Below, piece by piece: positions 46,883-55,932 of a stretch of DNA of 64,000 nt; position 1 is the stretch's first letter; every line of letters begins with the position of its first letter. This DNA is from Rheinheimera oceanensis. GTDB lineage: Bacteria > Pseudomonadota > Gammaproteobacteria > Enterobacterales > Alteromonadaceae. The notes below the pieces were generated by a model. It searched no databases and had not been told where the DNA came from. It saw nothing but the letters and a program-made list of their open reading frames with translations. A program made the translations under genes and the position numbers. The DNA is taken from positions 496,001 to 560,000 of the forward strand of contig NZ_JAGPNM010000001.1 of assembly GCF_018831085.1 (NCBI RefSeq), written 5' to 3'.

Positions 46883-47185
46883 ATGACAGTTTTAACACGT
46901 AGCACCAAGTTAGCTGTGCAACATCCTGGGCAGGTATTGCTGCAGCGTTGCCTGCAACCACATAAACTGAGTATCGCAGAGGCTGCGGCCAAACTGCATA
47001 TCAGCCGTAAGCAGTTATCGTTGTTTGTTAACGGCCACAGCTCTGTATCGGTATTACTGGCTAAAAAGCTCGAGCTTGGCACCGGCATCAGCGCGCAGTT
47101 TTGGCTAAATCGGCAGCAAAAATATGATCTGCATAAAGCTGCAACGCTCAATGTGGTAGCAGAGCCGCTGTACCAATATGGCTAA
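46883..47185 (+). CDS. HigA-family antitoxin without a visible toxin
   Basis: A 100-residue XRE protein of the HigA group, with HPGQVLLQRCLQPHKLSIAE at the start of the homologous part and the helix-turn-helix LSIAEAAAKLHISRKQLSLF, then the FWLNRQQKYDL tail typical of the family. ATG 46883 is chosen because TGAGG lies just upstream; ATG 46862 is an alternative. No higB-like reading frame is present on either side: the gene before it is the orphan membrane protein and the next is arsR. Confidence 0.85.
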   Translation: MTVLTRSTKLAVQHPGQVLLQRCLQPHKLSIAEAAAKLHISRKQLSLFVNGHSSVSVLLAKKLELGTGISAQFWLNRQQKYDLHKAATLNVVAEPLYQYG

Positions 47186-47268
47186 TCAATACAAATAGCA
47201 GCGCCCGGTAACACCCGCCTTTTTCATTTTGTTATTTGACATTGCCTGATTACGGGCGTAAATTTCGT

Positions 47269-47288
47269 TTATCGTCGAATAACGATAA
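47269..47288 (+). promoter_or_regulatory. Candidate ArsR operator
   Basis: TTATCGT, 6-base spacer, ACGATAA: a perfect 7-bp inverted repeat directly upstream of arsR ATG 47297. No ribosome site is visible after it, so the arsR mRNA may have a very short leader. Confidence 0.7.
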
Positions 47289-47296
47289 TAAAATAA

Positions 47297-47671
47297 ATGA
47301 GCCCAGAAAACGATCCATCCAATGAGCAACTGGCAGCTATTGCCAAAGCTTTAGCGCACCCTGCACGCATTCAGATTATCCGTTTGCTGCTTAGCAAAAC
47401 CTCCTGTATTGGCGGCGAGATCACCCACGAGGTTGGTCTGGCGCAATCGACAGTATCGGAGCATTTGCGCATTCTAAAAGCCGCTGGCGTGGTGGCAGGT
47501 GAAATAGAACACCCGCGCGTATGCTACTCGCTTAACCTTAACAGCTTGTTACCACTAATGAGCCTGCTACAGCTTGTGGCCGATACAGCAACAACCGTTG
47601 CTGGCAGCGATGGCCTGTGTTGCCCCCTTACGCCGCAATCTTGTGATCTGCCATCTCGTGATCGGGAGTAA
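47297..47671 (+). CDS. arsR: ArsR/SmtB-family metalloregulator
   Basis: A 124-residue repressor. The winged helix lies at about residues 10-90 ([20 protein letters not shown], then [19 protein letters not shown]). Cys residues sit at 37, 76, 108, 109 and 116; the classical ELCVCDL arsenite site of E. coli ArsR is absent, so the As(III) site may be built from Cys37 with the C-terminal Cys108-Cys109, as in other non-classical ArsR proteins. It heads the arsR-arsH-acr3 operon. Confidence 0.9.
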   Translation: MSPENDPSNEQLAAIAKALAHPARIQIIRLLLSKTSCIGGEITHEVGLAQSTVSEHLRILKAAGVVAGEIEHPRVCYSLNLNSLLPLMSLLQLVADTATTVAGSDGLCCPLTPQSCDLPSRDRE

Positions 47672-47675
47672 CCCT

Positions 47676-48386
47676 ATGCACAACTTACCTAATATTAACC
47701 CAGCGCTATTACAACAACCGGACAATGCTCAGGTGTTTGCCGATAAACCTTCTGCACATAAACCGCGTATTTTGTTGTTATATGGCTCATTGCGCCAGCG
47801 CTCGTTTAGCCGGCTGGTAACAGAAGAAGCTGCACGCCTGTTAGATGCCATGGGCGCAGAAATCCGTATTTTTAACCCGGCAGGCTTACCGCTGCCAGAC
47901 AGCGAAGATGTGAGTCACCCTAAAGTAGCCGAGCTGCGCGAATTGGTAGAATGGTGTGAAGGCATGGTGTGGTGCTCACCCGAGCGCCACGGCGCCATGA
48001 CCGGCATTATGAAAACCCAAATTGACTGGATCCCGTTATCGCTTGGCGCAGTGCGGCCAACTCAGGGTAAAACCCTGGCGGTAATGCAGGTATGCGGCGG
48101 CTCACAGTCTTTTAATACTGTTAATCAGATGCGGGTGTTAGGGCGCTGGATGCGTATGCTGACCATTCCAAACCAGTCTTCTGTTGCCAAAGCTTATCAG
48201 GAATTTGATGACAACGACCGGATGAAACCGTCACCCTATTACGACCGCATAGTTGATGTAATGGAAGAGCTGGTTAAATTTACCCTGCTGGTACGCGATC
48301 GTAGCGGCTACCTTGTAGATCGCTATTCCGAGCGCAAAGAATCGGCAGAAGCGGTAGCAACGCGGGTAAATCAGAGCACTATGTAG
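47676..48386 (+). CDS. arsH: Organoarsenical oxidase / NADPH-dependent FMN reductase ArsH
   Basis: A 236-residue flavodoxin-like enzyme. ArsH oxidises trivalent methylated or aromatic arsenicals and reduces oxidants with NADPH. The flavin phosphate loop is [13 protein letters not shown] near residue 36, and [20 protein letters not shown] near residue 100 is the ArsH signature. Start ATG 47676 has a GGGAGTAA site and is four bases past the arsR stop; the longer frame from 47574 overlaps arsR. Confidence 0.95.
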   Translation: MHNLPNINPALLQQPDNAQVFADKPSAHKPRILLLYGSLRQRSFSRLVTEEAARLLDAMGAEIRIFNPAGLPLPDSEDVSHPKVAELRELVEWCEGMVWCSPERHGAMTGIMKTQIDWIPLSLGAVRPTQGKTLAVMQVCGGSQSFNTVNQMRVLGRWMRMLTIPNQSSVAKAYQEFDDNDRMKPSPYYDRIVDVMEELVKFTLLVRDRSGYLVDRYSERKESAEAVATRVNQSTM

Positions 48387-48433
48387 CTGGATAACTGGTT
48401 TGGTATTGTAATTACACAACAAGGTCGTTGTTA

Positions 48434-49450
48434 ATGGGTATTTTTGAACGTTATTTATCAGTTTGGGTTGGCCTTTGCATACTAGCCGGGGTACTACTGG
48501 GCAACATGCTGCCGGCAGTGTTTCAGGCCATTGCCGCGCTGGAATATGGCCAGATCAACTTAGTGGTAGCCGTGTTGATTTGGCTGATGATTTACCCGAT
48601 GATGGTACAAGTTGATTTTGCTGCCATTAAAGACGTCGGTAAAAAGCCTAAAGGTTTAGTGCTGACATTGATAATGAACTGGCTGGTAAAGCCCTTTACC
48701 ATGGCTGCATTAGGCTGGTTGTTTTTTAAAGTGTTTTTTGCCGGCTGGGTAGACCCGCAAAGCGCCAATGAATATATCGCCGGTATGATTTTACTCGGTG
48801 TTGCACCTTGCACTGCGATGGTGTTTGTCTGGAGCCAGCTTACTAAAGGTGATGCCAACTACACGCTGGTGCAGGTGTCGGTAAACGACATTATTATGAT
48901 TTTCGCCTTTGCGCCGCTGGCTGCTCTACTACTGGGCGTTAGTGATATTACCATCCCTTGGCAAACGCTTTTATTGTCCGTGTTGCTATATGTACTGCTG
49001 CCACTGATTGCCGGCGTGCTAACGCGTAAGCAGCTTAATAATGGCAGCAGTGAGCAGCGAATTGGCCAATTCTTAGCTAAAGCCAAACCCTGGTCGATGC
49101 TTGGTTTGCTGGCCACCGTAATGCTGCTATTTGGTTTTCAGGCGCAAGCCATTGTAACCAAGCCACTGATTATTCTACTGATTGTGATACCCTTACTTAT
49201 TCAAACCTATGGCATTTTTGCTATTACTTATGCTGTAGCGAAAAAAATACGCCTGCCGCACAATATTGCCGCACCGGCTTGCATGATCAGCACTTCTAAC
49301 TTTTTTGAACTGGCGGTGGCAGTGGCTATCGCCTTATTTGGCTTAAACAGCGGAGCCGCCCTGGCCACCGTTGTTGGCGTACTGGTAGAAGTACCGGTAA
49401 TGCTATCGCTGGTATGGTTTGCTAACCGCACCCGGCACTGGTTTAACTAA
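48434..49450 (+). CDS. acr3: Arsenite efflux permease Acr3
   Basis: A 338-residue inner-membrane arsenite/H+ antiporter of the BASS superfamily, with about ten hydrophobic segments. The family block [20 protein letters not shown] near residue 120 contains the conserved Cys needed for arsenite transport, and [13 protein letters not shown] follows. ATG 48434 is preferred (AAGG upstream); a TTG at 48428 is also in frame. It follows arsH by 47 bases. Confidence 0.96.
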   Translation: MGIFERYLSVWVGLCILAGVLLGNMLPAVFQAIAALEYGQINLVVAVLIWLMIYPMMVQVDFAAIKDVGKKPKGLVLTLIMNWLVKPFTMAALGWLFFKVFFAGWVDPQSANEYIAGMILLGVAPCTAMVFVWSQLTKGDANYTLVQVSVNDIIMIFAFAPLAALLLGVSDITIPWQTLLLSVLLYVLLPLIAGVLTRKQLNNGSSEQRIGQFLAKAKPWSMLGLLATVMLLFGFQAQAIVTKPLIILLIVIPLLIQTYGIFAITYAVAKKIRLPHNIAAPACMISTSNFFELAVAVAIALFGLNSGAALATVVGVLVEVPVMLSLVWFANRTRHWFN

Positions 49451-49479
49451 CTGAATAAAAAACTACTACAGGACAAAAT

Positions 49480-49968
49480 ATGAGCCATCCGTTTGATATA
49501 TTAGCGCTAAGTACCGGGCAACTGATTTTTACACCCTGCCCCGGCACAAAAGGCGTGGGCCTTACCGATAGCATTGCCCAGCTTAAAGCTGCCGGTGCGG
49601 CTGCCATTATTACGCTGATGCCACAGCAGGAGCTGGCACAAAATAACGTTGATAATCTGGGCGCTATATGCGGCGAGCTTGGCTTGCAGTGGTTTCAGTT
49701 ACCGGTAGAAGATGATTGCGCGCCACAACAACCGTTTGAGCAGGCTTTTGCCACCCATAAAGCCGCAATACTGTCCTTGCTGCAAGCCGGCAACACGGTA
49801 GCTATTCACTGCAAAGGTGGCTCTGGCCGCACCGGCTTAATGGCGGCGATACTGATGACACAACTGGGTTATAGCAAAGCCGACGCCACAGCAAAGGTAC
49901 AAGGGCTGCGGCCCGGAGCCTTATGCCACACAGTGCATAAGGACTACTTTGCTGCCTTTAACAGCTAA
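49480..49968 (+). CDS. CDKN3-like tyrosine/dual-specificity phosphatase at the end of the ars operon
   Basis: A 162-residue single-domain phosphatase. The P-loop is HCKGGSGRTG (Cys111 and Arg117, a CX5R motif), and a general-acid loop LPVEDDCAP lies near residue 74. It is 29 bases after acr3 on the same strand, so it is likely part of the operon. No ArsC of the thioredoxin or glutaredoxin type is present; some arsenate reductases (yeast Acr2p) are CX5R phosphatase relatives, so arsenate reduction is a hypothesis here. It could equally be a phosphatase acting on protein or sugar substrates. Confidence 0.82.
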   Translation: MSHPFDILALSTGQLIFTPCPGTKGVGLTDSIAQLKAAGAAAIITLMPQQELAQNNVDNLGAICGELGLQWFQLPVEDDCAPQQPFEQAFATHKAAILSLLQAGNTVAIHCKGGSGRTGLMAAILMTQLGYSKADATAKVQGLRPGALCHTVHKDYFAAFNS

Positions 49969-49983
49969 CCTTACATAAATGCT

Positions 49984-50013
49984 GCTTTGGCCTGCACTGA
50001 GCAGTGCCAAAGC
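49984..50013 (+). terminator. Terminator-like hairpin after the ars operon
   Basis: GCTTTGGC (49984-49991) pairs with GCCAAAGC (50006-50013), and further pairing is possible inside. No T-run follows, so termination efficiency is uncertain. Confidence 0.5.
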
Positions 50014-50021
50014 AACACTCT

Positions 50022-50070
50022 CACTTCTCACTCAGCACTCAACACTCAACACTCAACACTCAACACTCAA
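50022..50070 (+). repeat. Heptanucleotide tandem repeat (CACTCAA)
   Basis: Five exact copies of CACTCAA (50036-50070) are preceded by CACTCAG and by a more divergent CACTTCT, so seven units in all. It lies in the leader region of the alpha/beta hydrolase gene, about 160 bases before its start. Copy number could vary by slippage. Confidence 0.85.
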
Positions 50071-50232
50071 AACTTATCCTAACCGTCGCCCCTGAGTCTG
50101 TGTTTGCGGCAAAAGTGTTACATAAATAAAAAAATTAAATGTTGTAACAGTGCTGCTTCCCTGAGCGACTTAATTATCAAACAGCTTAACAAGCTTGTTC
50201 TGTTGATTATCAATACCTTGAGGAGCACCCGT

Positions 50233-51795
50233 TTGAACACACTAAAATTAAAATACCTATGCGCTGCCTGGCCGCTTGTTGCGGCAACGGCGTTACTGAT
50301 GCCGGCAGCAGCAAGTGCACAGCAGACAAAATTAATAACGCCACAACAGGCGAAGCCTGCCCTGACCCCTTGTTATGCCAAAAATTTAACTGACCGTATG
50401 CTGTGCGGCAGTATTCGTCGGCCGCTGCACGCTAACGCGCCCACTCAAGATGCCAGCATCGATATTCATTTTGCCGTGCTGCCCGCAATTAACCCGTTGC
50501 ACCCACAAGAGGCGGTACTGGGCTTTGCCGGAGGGCCTGGTCAAGCCGCATTTGATGCGGCGGCAACCTTTGTTCATGGCCTGCGCTACGCCCGGGAAAG
50601 CCGCGATATTCTGCTGGTCGATCAACGTGGTACCGGAAAGTCCGGGTTGCTGCAATGCGATAGCCTGGACTTAACCAGCCAGTTTGCGCTGGATGAAAAC
50701 AACCTGGATATGGCAGCAATAACGCGCCAGGAAACCGCGCTGTGCCTGGACAAATTACAGGTCGACCTTAGCCATTACACTACAGTAGCCGCCGCTGCGG
50801 ATTTTGAAGCGGTACGTCTGGCGCTGGGCTATCAAAAGCTGCATTTGTATGGTGGCTCGTACGGCACGCGGATGGCGCAGGAATATATGCGCCAGTATCC
50901 GGATGCCGTGCTCACTGCCACTCTGGATGGCGTCGTGCCGTTTAACCAAAGCTTCGGCGCTATGGGTGCTGCCTCTGATGCGTCGTTGGAAGCCGTCTAC
51001 ACTTACTGTGATGCGTCACCAGAATGCCGCCAGCAGTTTCCTGATGCCAGGGCGCAATTGCAGCAGCTACAACAAAGGCTGACAGCCCAAACTATCAGCA
51101 CAACAGTGCGCCACCCACGCACTTATGAGCTGATTGAACTGAAACTGACCAGAGCTAAGCTACAACAAGCACTGCGCTTTGCACTCTACAGTAATCGTTA
51201 CCGTGCAATGATCCCGATGGTGGTAGAACAAGCTAGCCAAGGTGACTATAGTGCACTTGTCGGCTTAATGCTGGCACAGGATTTTGCTGCCGATTTATCC
51301 ATCGGGGTTAACTTTGCCGTTGTCTGCGGCGAAGACCGGCCATTTTGGACCGCTCAAAGCCAGGCTGAGTTTACTAAAAGCTATTTAGGTCACAGCTGGC
51401 TGCAGGGCGCCGAGGCCAGCTGTAATGTGTGGCAGGTTAAGCCGGTCGCTGCTGATTACACGGTGCCACTACAAACCGACACGCCAGTGCTGTTGTTATC
51501 CGGTGGCTTAGATCCGGCCACCCCGCCTGGTTGGGCTGAACTGGCGATGGCGCAGATGAGCAATGCGCGCCATCTGATTGCACCTCATGCAACCCACATT
51601 GTCGCTTCGCAAACTTGTGCCCCAAAACTGATTAGCCAGTTTATTAACCAGCAGTCTGCCAGCACATTGGATGATAACTGTTTAAAACAAGAACTGCGCC
51701 ATCCCTTTTTAACCAATGCCAATGGTACCGCCATGACAGCGGCAGCGGCACTGCAGATAAGCCCGGTATCAACCCCCATCAGCGATCAGGAATAA
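50233..51795 (+). CDS. Secreted alpha/beta hydrolase, S33 peptidase/TAP-like
   Basis: 520 residues from TTG 50233, preceded by GAGGAG; this start gives a clear signal peptide (LCAAWPLVAATALLMPAAASA). The open frame extends upstream but with AT-rich, non-homologous sequence. Catalytic features are LYGGSYGTRMAQEY (nucleophile elbow GGSYG, near residue 207) and the upstream oxyanion motif GFAGGPGQ; a TAP-like C-terminal domain carries PVLLLSGGLDPATPP with Asp, and HIVASQTC with His. Related proteins cleave N-terminal peptides. Cotranscribed with an ABC exporter three bases further on. Confidence 0.88.
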   Translation: MNTLKLKYLCAAWPLVAATALLMPAAASAQQTKLITPQQAKPALTPCYAKNLTDRMLCGSIRRPLHANAPTQDASIDIHFAVLPAINPLHPQEAVLGFAGGPGQAAFDAAATFVHGLRYARESRDILLVDQRGTGKSGLLQCDSLDLTSQFALDENNLDMAAITRQETALCLDKLQVDLSHYTTVAAAADFEAVRLALGYQKLHLYGGSYGTRMAQEYMRQYPDAVLTATLDGVVPFNQSFGAMGAASDASLEAVYTYCDASPECRQQFPDARAQLQQLQQRLTAQTISTTVRHPRTYELIELKLTRAKLQQALRFALYSNRYRAMIPMVVEQASQGDYSALVGLMLAQDFAADLSIGVNFAVVCGEDRPFWTAQSQAEFTKSYLGHSWLQGAEASCNVWQVKPVAADYTVPLQTDTPVLLLSGGLDPATPPGWAELAMAQMSNARHLIAPHATHIVASQTCAPKLISQFINQQSASTLDDNCLKQELRHPFLTNANGTAMTAAAALQISPVSTPISDQE

Positions 51796-51798
51796 ACC

Positions 51799-52533
51799 AT
51801 GATTAAAGTAACTGATTTACATAAAAAAATAGGCCAGGTGCAAGCATTAAACGGCCTGAGTTTTCAGGCAGAAAATGGCACCATCACCGGCTTATTAGGC
51901 CCCAATGGTGCCGGAAAAACCACCTGTTTACGCACCCTGTTTGGCTTACTGAAAGCAGACAGCGGCAGCGCAGAAATTGACGGCCTGAATGTGGCAACCC
52001 AAAGCACACAAGCAAAGCAACAGCTGGGGCTGTTTCCCGATCCCTGTGGCTTATATGAACGGCTAACACCGCGCGAATATGTGCAGTTTTTTGCCGAGCT
52101 CAATGGCATGAGCACACAAGATGCCAAACTCGCCACCGCCGAAGCCCTCAGTTTGTTAAAAATGCAGGATATCGCCGATAGGCGCTGTCAGGGTTTTTCA
52201 CAGGGCCAACGGATGAAAACCGCGCTAGCCCAAGCCATAGTGCATAAGCCCACCAATATTGTTTTGGACGAGCCGACCCGCGGTTTAGATGTCATGAGCA
52301 CCCGGCTGCTGCGCGATTTACTGCTGATGTTAAAACAGCAAGGCCATTGCGTGCTGTTTTCCAGCCATGTCATGCAAGAAGTGGCCGCGCTGTGTGATCA
52401 AGTGGTGGTTATGGCTAAAGGCCGGGTAGTAGCACAGGGCTCACCGGCCGAACTCTGTCTACGTACCGGCAAAACCAGCCTGGAAGATGCATTTATTAGC
52501 CTGATAGGCACCGATGAAGGAATTGCAGCATGA
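51799..52533 (+). CDS. natA: ABC transporter ATP-binding protein, NatA-like
   Basis: A 244-residue ATPase with Walker A GPNGAGKTT near residue 34, signature GFSQGQRMK near residue 132, Walker B NIVLDEPTRG near residue 151 and the switch His (LFSSHVMQE). The sequence is of the NatA/CcmA export class. The start is three bases after the hydrolase stop and the stop overlaps the permease start by four bases. Confidence 0.92.
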   Translation: MIKVTDLHKKIGQVQALNGLSFQAENGTITGLLGPNGAGKTTCLRTLFGLLKADSGSAEIDGLNVATQSTQAKQQLGLFPDPCGLYERLTPREYVQFFAELNGMSTQDAKLATAEALSLLKMQDIADRRCQGFSQGQRMKTALAQAIVHKPTNIVLDEPTRGLDVMSTRLLRDLLLMLKQQGHCVLFSSHVMQEVAALCDQVVVMAKGRVVAQGSPAELCLRTGKTSLEDAFISLIGTDEGIAA

Positions 52534-53666
52534 TGAACTTATTCCGTACTTTGTTTCGTAAAGAACTGCTGGATGCCAGCCGTGATAAACGCTCGGTAAT
52601 GGCCGGACTGTATTATTCTGTTGGCACACCTCTACTGATGTGCTTGCTGTTTTCAGTGCTGTTCAAGCAGCTTAGCTCCAGCGATGAGTTACTGATCAGC
52701 ATCGACAACGCTGACGCCGCGCCGGCGCTGGTGCAATATCTTGCCAACAAAGATATCCGCCATGGCGAAGGGGATGACGTCAAAGCTATTCGCTTAGTTT
52801 TCAGCACTGATTTTCAGCAGCACATGCAGCAAGGCCGGCCAGCAACCGTTATTATTGATACCGATCGTGCCAACGACCAGCTGCAAACCGCTATCCGCCG
52901 CTTAGAGCGTGAGCTTGGCCGTTACAACAGTGACATTGCCACTTTACGCCTGATGGCACGAGGTATAGATCCACAATTGATGCAGCCGGTGGATGTGCAG
53001 TTACAGGATCAGGCCACACCAGACTCCCGCGGCGGCACCTTCTTAGCCATTGCCACCCTGAGCATTATTTTAACGCTGTTCTACGCCGCGATGAACCTGG
53101 CCATAGACACCAGTGCCGGCGAGCGTGAGCGTAATTCGCTAACACTGTTACTCAGCCAGCCACTGAATAGCCTGCAGCTGGTATTAGCTAAAATTACCGC
53201 CATCGCTTGTTTTTCCATGCTGGGCTTGCTGGTTATTCTGCTTGTGTCCAAGTTTGCCTATGGCATGGTGCCCTGGCAGCAACTGGGCTTTAACATCAGC
53301 TTAAATGCCGACTTTATGCTGTTCACACTGCTGATTGGCTTGCCGCTGGCACTTCTGTCAGCCAGTTTACAAGTAATGGTATCTTTCGTGGCCAAGTCGT
53401 TTAAAGAAGCGCAAACCTACGTGACTATGGCACTGCTGGTACCGGCGGGCCTGAGCATGGTGACAGCTTATAACATAGCGCCGGATTACCTGCAGTGGCT
53501 GCCAATAGCGGCGCAGCAACAAGCTATGATCGCTTATTTAAAAGGCAGCACCATCGCCATGCCGCAACTGTTGGTATCTGGCCTGCTGACATTGGCTATC
53601 TTTGCCGGCTGCAGTTACGCCAGCAGCCGGCTGTTAAAAAGCGAAAAAGTGGTGTTTGGTTTATAA
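52530..53666 (+). CDS. natB: ABC transporter permease, NatB-like
   Basis: A 378-residue ABC-2-type permease: a first helix near residues 22-40, a large extracytoplasmic domain (residues 40-165), then five or six helices in the C-terminal half, including the block ERERNSLTLLLSQPLNSLQL near residue 200, typical of NatB. NatAB of Bacillus exports Na+, but this class also exports peptides or drugs, and the co-encoded secreted hydrolase leaves the substrate open. Confidence 0.88.
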   Translation: MMNLFRTLFRKELLDASRDKRSVMAGLYYSVGTPLLMCLLFSVLFKQLSSSDELLISIDNADAAPALVQYLANKDIRHGEGDDVKAIRLVFSTDFQQHMQQGRPATVIIDTDRANDQLQTAIRRLERELGRYNSDIATLRLMARGIDPQLMQPVDVQLQDQATPDSRGGTFLAIATLSIILTLFYAAMNLAIDTSAGERERNSLTLLLSQPLNSLQLVLAKITAIACFSMLGLLVILLVSKFAYGMVPWQQLGFNISLNADFMLFTLLIGLPLALLSASLQVMVSFVAKSFKEAQTYVTMALLVPAGLSMVTAYNIAPDYLQWLPIAAQQQAMIAYLKGSTIAMPQLLVSGLLTLAIFAGCSYASSRLLKSEKVVFGL

Positions 53667-53673
53667 GCAAAAC

Positions 53674-53699
53674 CCGCCAGTGCTAAACGGCACTAGCGG
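53674..53699 (-). terminator. Terminator of the MBL hydrolase gene
   Basis: On the minus strand CCGCTAGTGC pairs with GCACTGGCGG (one mismatch) and is followed by GTTTTGC. It also lies just after natB on the plus strand, without a T-run there. Confidence 0.75.
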
Positions 53700-53726
53700 T
53701 TACTCAAACTCACATCAGCAATATAT

Positions 53727-54488
53727 TTAATGCGAATTACTCTGCCAGCCCAAGGTATGCAAAATGCGGTTACGCATTGAATGCCAGTGGTTTTTCGGCA
53801 AGGTTGGGGCTTGTGCCAGAATGTCATTAAAATTGATGCTGTCGCCCGCGCGGGGCGGCAGATGAGCAAAATACAGCTGATTCGGTTGCAACGCGCTAAC
53901 GCGCTTAAGTGACTGTTTATATTGATTAGGGTGACAAACGGGATAAGGTGGCACCAAGCGTTTTTTAACCGACACAATTAAATCAGCAATATACAACTGT
54001 TTACTGGGCTGGTGCATAAGCGACACATCATGGTCGGTATGACCAGGGGTATAGATCACCTGCCAGTCTGGAAAATCAGGCAGGAGCTGCTCATCTAACA
54101 GCACCATATCTGCTTTTAGTATCGGATTATACCAGATATGACGTTTGGGCTTGCCCAGCCGGTTGGCTACCCACCAGGTTAAGCTAACATCAATGACATG
54201 CGCTGTACGGCCCAGTAGCCCGGAGTACCACAGGCAAGCTTTGGGATGGCAGGCAATGCGGGCGCCGGTTTTGCGCCGTAACAGATGTGCCCCACCAGCA
54301 TGATCCGGATGCATATGTGTTACCACCACCAGCTTAAGCGCAGTTAGCGGCAACGCTAATTTTTGGCTGATAAAGTCACACACTGTGGATACATCGGCAC
54401 GGCTGCAACCATCAAGCAACAGTAAACCTGCCGCATCCTGCACCAGATAAATGTTCTGAATGTATCCCGGAATAATATGTAACTGCAT
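53727..54488 (-). CDS. MBL-fold metallohydrolase
   Basis: A 253-residue metallo-beta-lactamase-fold protein. The metal motif is THMHPDHAGG (His58, His60, Asp62, His63), with further ligands GHTDHDVSLMH and LYIADLIV; no signal peptide. The family includes glyoxalase II-like enzymes and many of unknown substrate. It diverges from the amidohydrolase gene. Confidence 0.88.
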   Translation of the reverse strand: MQLHIIPGYIQNIYLVQDAAGLLLLDGCSRADVSTVCDFISQKLALPLTALKLVVVTHMHPDHAGGAHLLRRKTGARIACHPKACLWYSGLLGRTAHVIDVSLTWWVANRLGKPKRHIWYNPILKADMVLLDEQLLPDFPDWQVIYTPGHTDHDVSLMHQPSKQLYIADLIVSVKKRLVPPYPVCHPNQYKQSLKRVSALQPNQLYFAHLPPRAGDSINFNDILAQAPTLPKNHWHSMRNRILHTLGWQSNSH

Positions 54489-54617
54489 TGGCCTGCGTCT
54501 GTTTTTGAAGCAACTGGTCCGACATTACCTAAGCTAACGGCAATTTTCCAGCAACAATTGCCATTTTCATCAGTGGCGCTTAAGGTAGTAGCACTATAAA
54601 AAAATGATGGAGTTACT

Positions 54618-55925
54618 ATGCGCTGGTCACTGTTAAGCCTGGCTTTATTACCGCTGTTACAAACCCCGATAGCTGCTGCCGGGCAACGGCAAGAGCTCAG
54701 CAAGCAAATTGAACAAGTAATGCCTAAGGTTATAGCGTGGCGCCGTGATATTCACCAACACCCGGAATTATCTAACCGCGAAGTGCGTACTGCAGCCAAA
54801 GTGGCGGCTCATCTGGAAAAACTCGGCTTAGAAGTGCGTACCGGCATTGCCCATACCGGTGTAGTGGGTATTTTAACAGGCGCGAAACCCGGCCCTGTAG
54901 TAGCACTGCGCGCGGATATGGACGCACTGCCGGTAACCGAGCAAACCGGGCTGCCATTTGCATCAAAAGTTATCAGTGAATTTAACGGTCAGCAAACCGG
55001 CGTAATGCATGCCTGTGGCCATGATGCCCATGTGGCTATGCTAATGGGCGCTGCCGAAGTGCTGAGCAAACAAAAAGCCGATATTGCCGGTACCATTATG
55101 TTTGTGTTTCAGCCCGCCGAAGAAGGCCCGCCGGCCGGTGAAGAAGGTGGCGCCAAGATGATGCTGGCCGAAGGCCTATTTGCTAACCCCAGCCCCAGCG
55201 CCATTTTCGGCCTGCATGTCTGGCCCGGAGAACCCGGCCAGCTGCAGGTAAAAACCGAAGGCATTATGGCGGCGGCCGATAGCTTTCAAATTACCGTTAA
55301 GGGCAAACAAGTACATGGCTCGTCACCATGGCGTGGTATAGACCCGATCAACGTTACCGGCCAGTTAATCAGCGCTATTAACCTGATACCGGCGCGGCAA
55401 ATTGATGTCACCAAAGCACCGGCCGTGGTGTCATTTGGCCAGGTACATGGCGGTATTCGCTGGAATATTATTCCCGATGACGTAAAGCTCGAAGGCACCA
55501 TCCGTACCTTTGACAGTGAAATGCGTGAAGACTTAATTGCCCGCATGGCGCATACCAGCGAGCATATTGCCAAAGCCAGCGGCGCTGAAGCACATTTTCA
55601 CGTGCATAATTTTGCAGCTGTAACCTGGAATGATCCGGCATTAACTGAGTGGGCGATGCCAAGCCTGAAATGGGCTGCCGGCGACAAAGGCGTAGCGTCT
55701 ATTAAACCCATTACCGGCGCCGAAGACTTCTCGTTTTACCAGCAACAAATTCCGGGCGTGTTTTTCTTTTTAGGCATCTCACCCGAAGGTAAACCGCTTA
55801 GCGAAGTGCCGCCAAACCACTCACCGATGTTTGATGTTAACGAAGATGCACTGATAAACGGCGTACGGGCATTAACCGGCCTGGCATTGGATTATCTGGC
55901 CCAGCCACCCAAGCTGGAAAAATAA
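54618..55925 (+). CDS. Secreted M20-family amidohydrolase
   Basis: A 435-residue enzyme of the M20D group (hippurate hydrolase, N-acyl amino acid amidohydrolase). Signal peptide MRWSLLSLALLPLLQTPIAAA. IHQHPELSNREVRTA is the family lead motif, HACGHDAHVAML near residue 131 holds metal ligands, FQPAEEGPPAGEEGG near residue 165 holds the catalytic Glu, and GAEDFSFYQQQIPG near residue 368 the C-terminal His/Asp block. Probably periplasmic. It is followed by tag with a seven-base gap. Confidence 0.92.
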   Translation: MRWSLLSLALLPLLQTPIAAAGQRQELSKQIEQVMPKVIAWRRDIHQHPELSNREVRTAAKVAAHLEKLGLEVRTGIAHTGVVGILTGAKPGPVVALRADMDALPVTEQTGLPFASKVISEFNGQQTGVMHACGHDAHVAMLMGAAEVLSKQKADIAGTIMFVFQPAEEGPPAGEEGGAKMMLAEGLFANPSPSAIFGLHVWPGEPGQLQVKTEGIMAAADSFQITVKGKQVHGSSPWRGIDPINVTGQLISAINLIPARQIDVTKAPAVVSFGQVHGGIRWNIIPDDVKLEGTIRTFDSEMREDLIARMAHTSEHIAKASGAEAHFHVHNFAAVTWNDPALTEWAMPSLKWAAGDKGVASIKPITGAEDFSFYQQQIPGVFFFLGISPEGKPLSEVPPNHSPMFDVNEDALINGVRALTGLALDYLAQPPKLEK

Positions 55926-55932
55926 GGAACCT

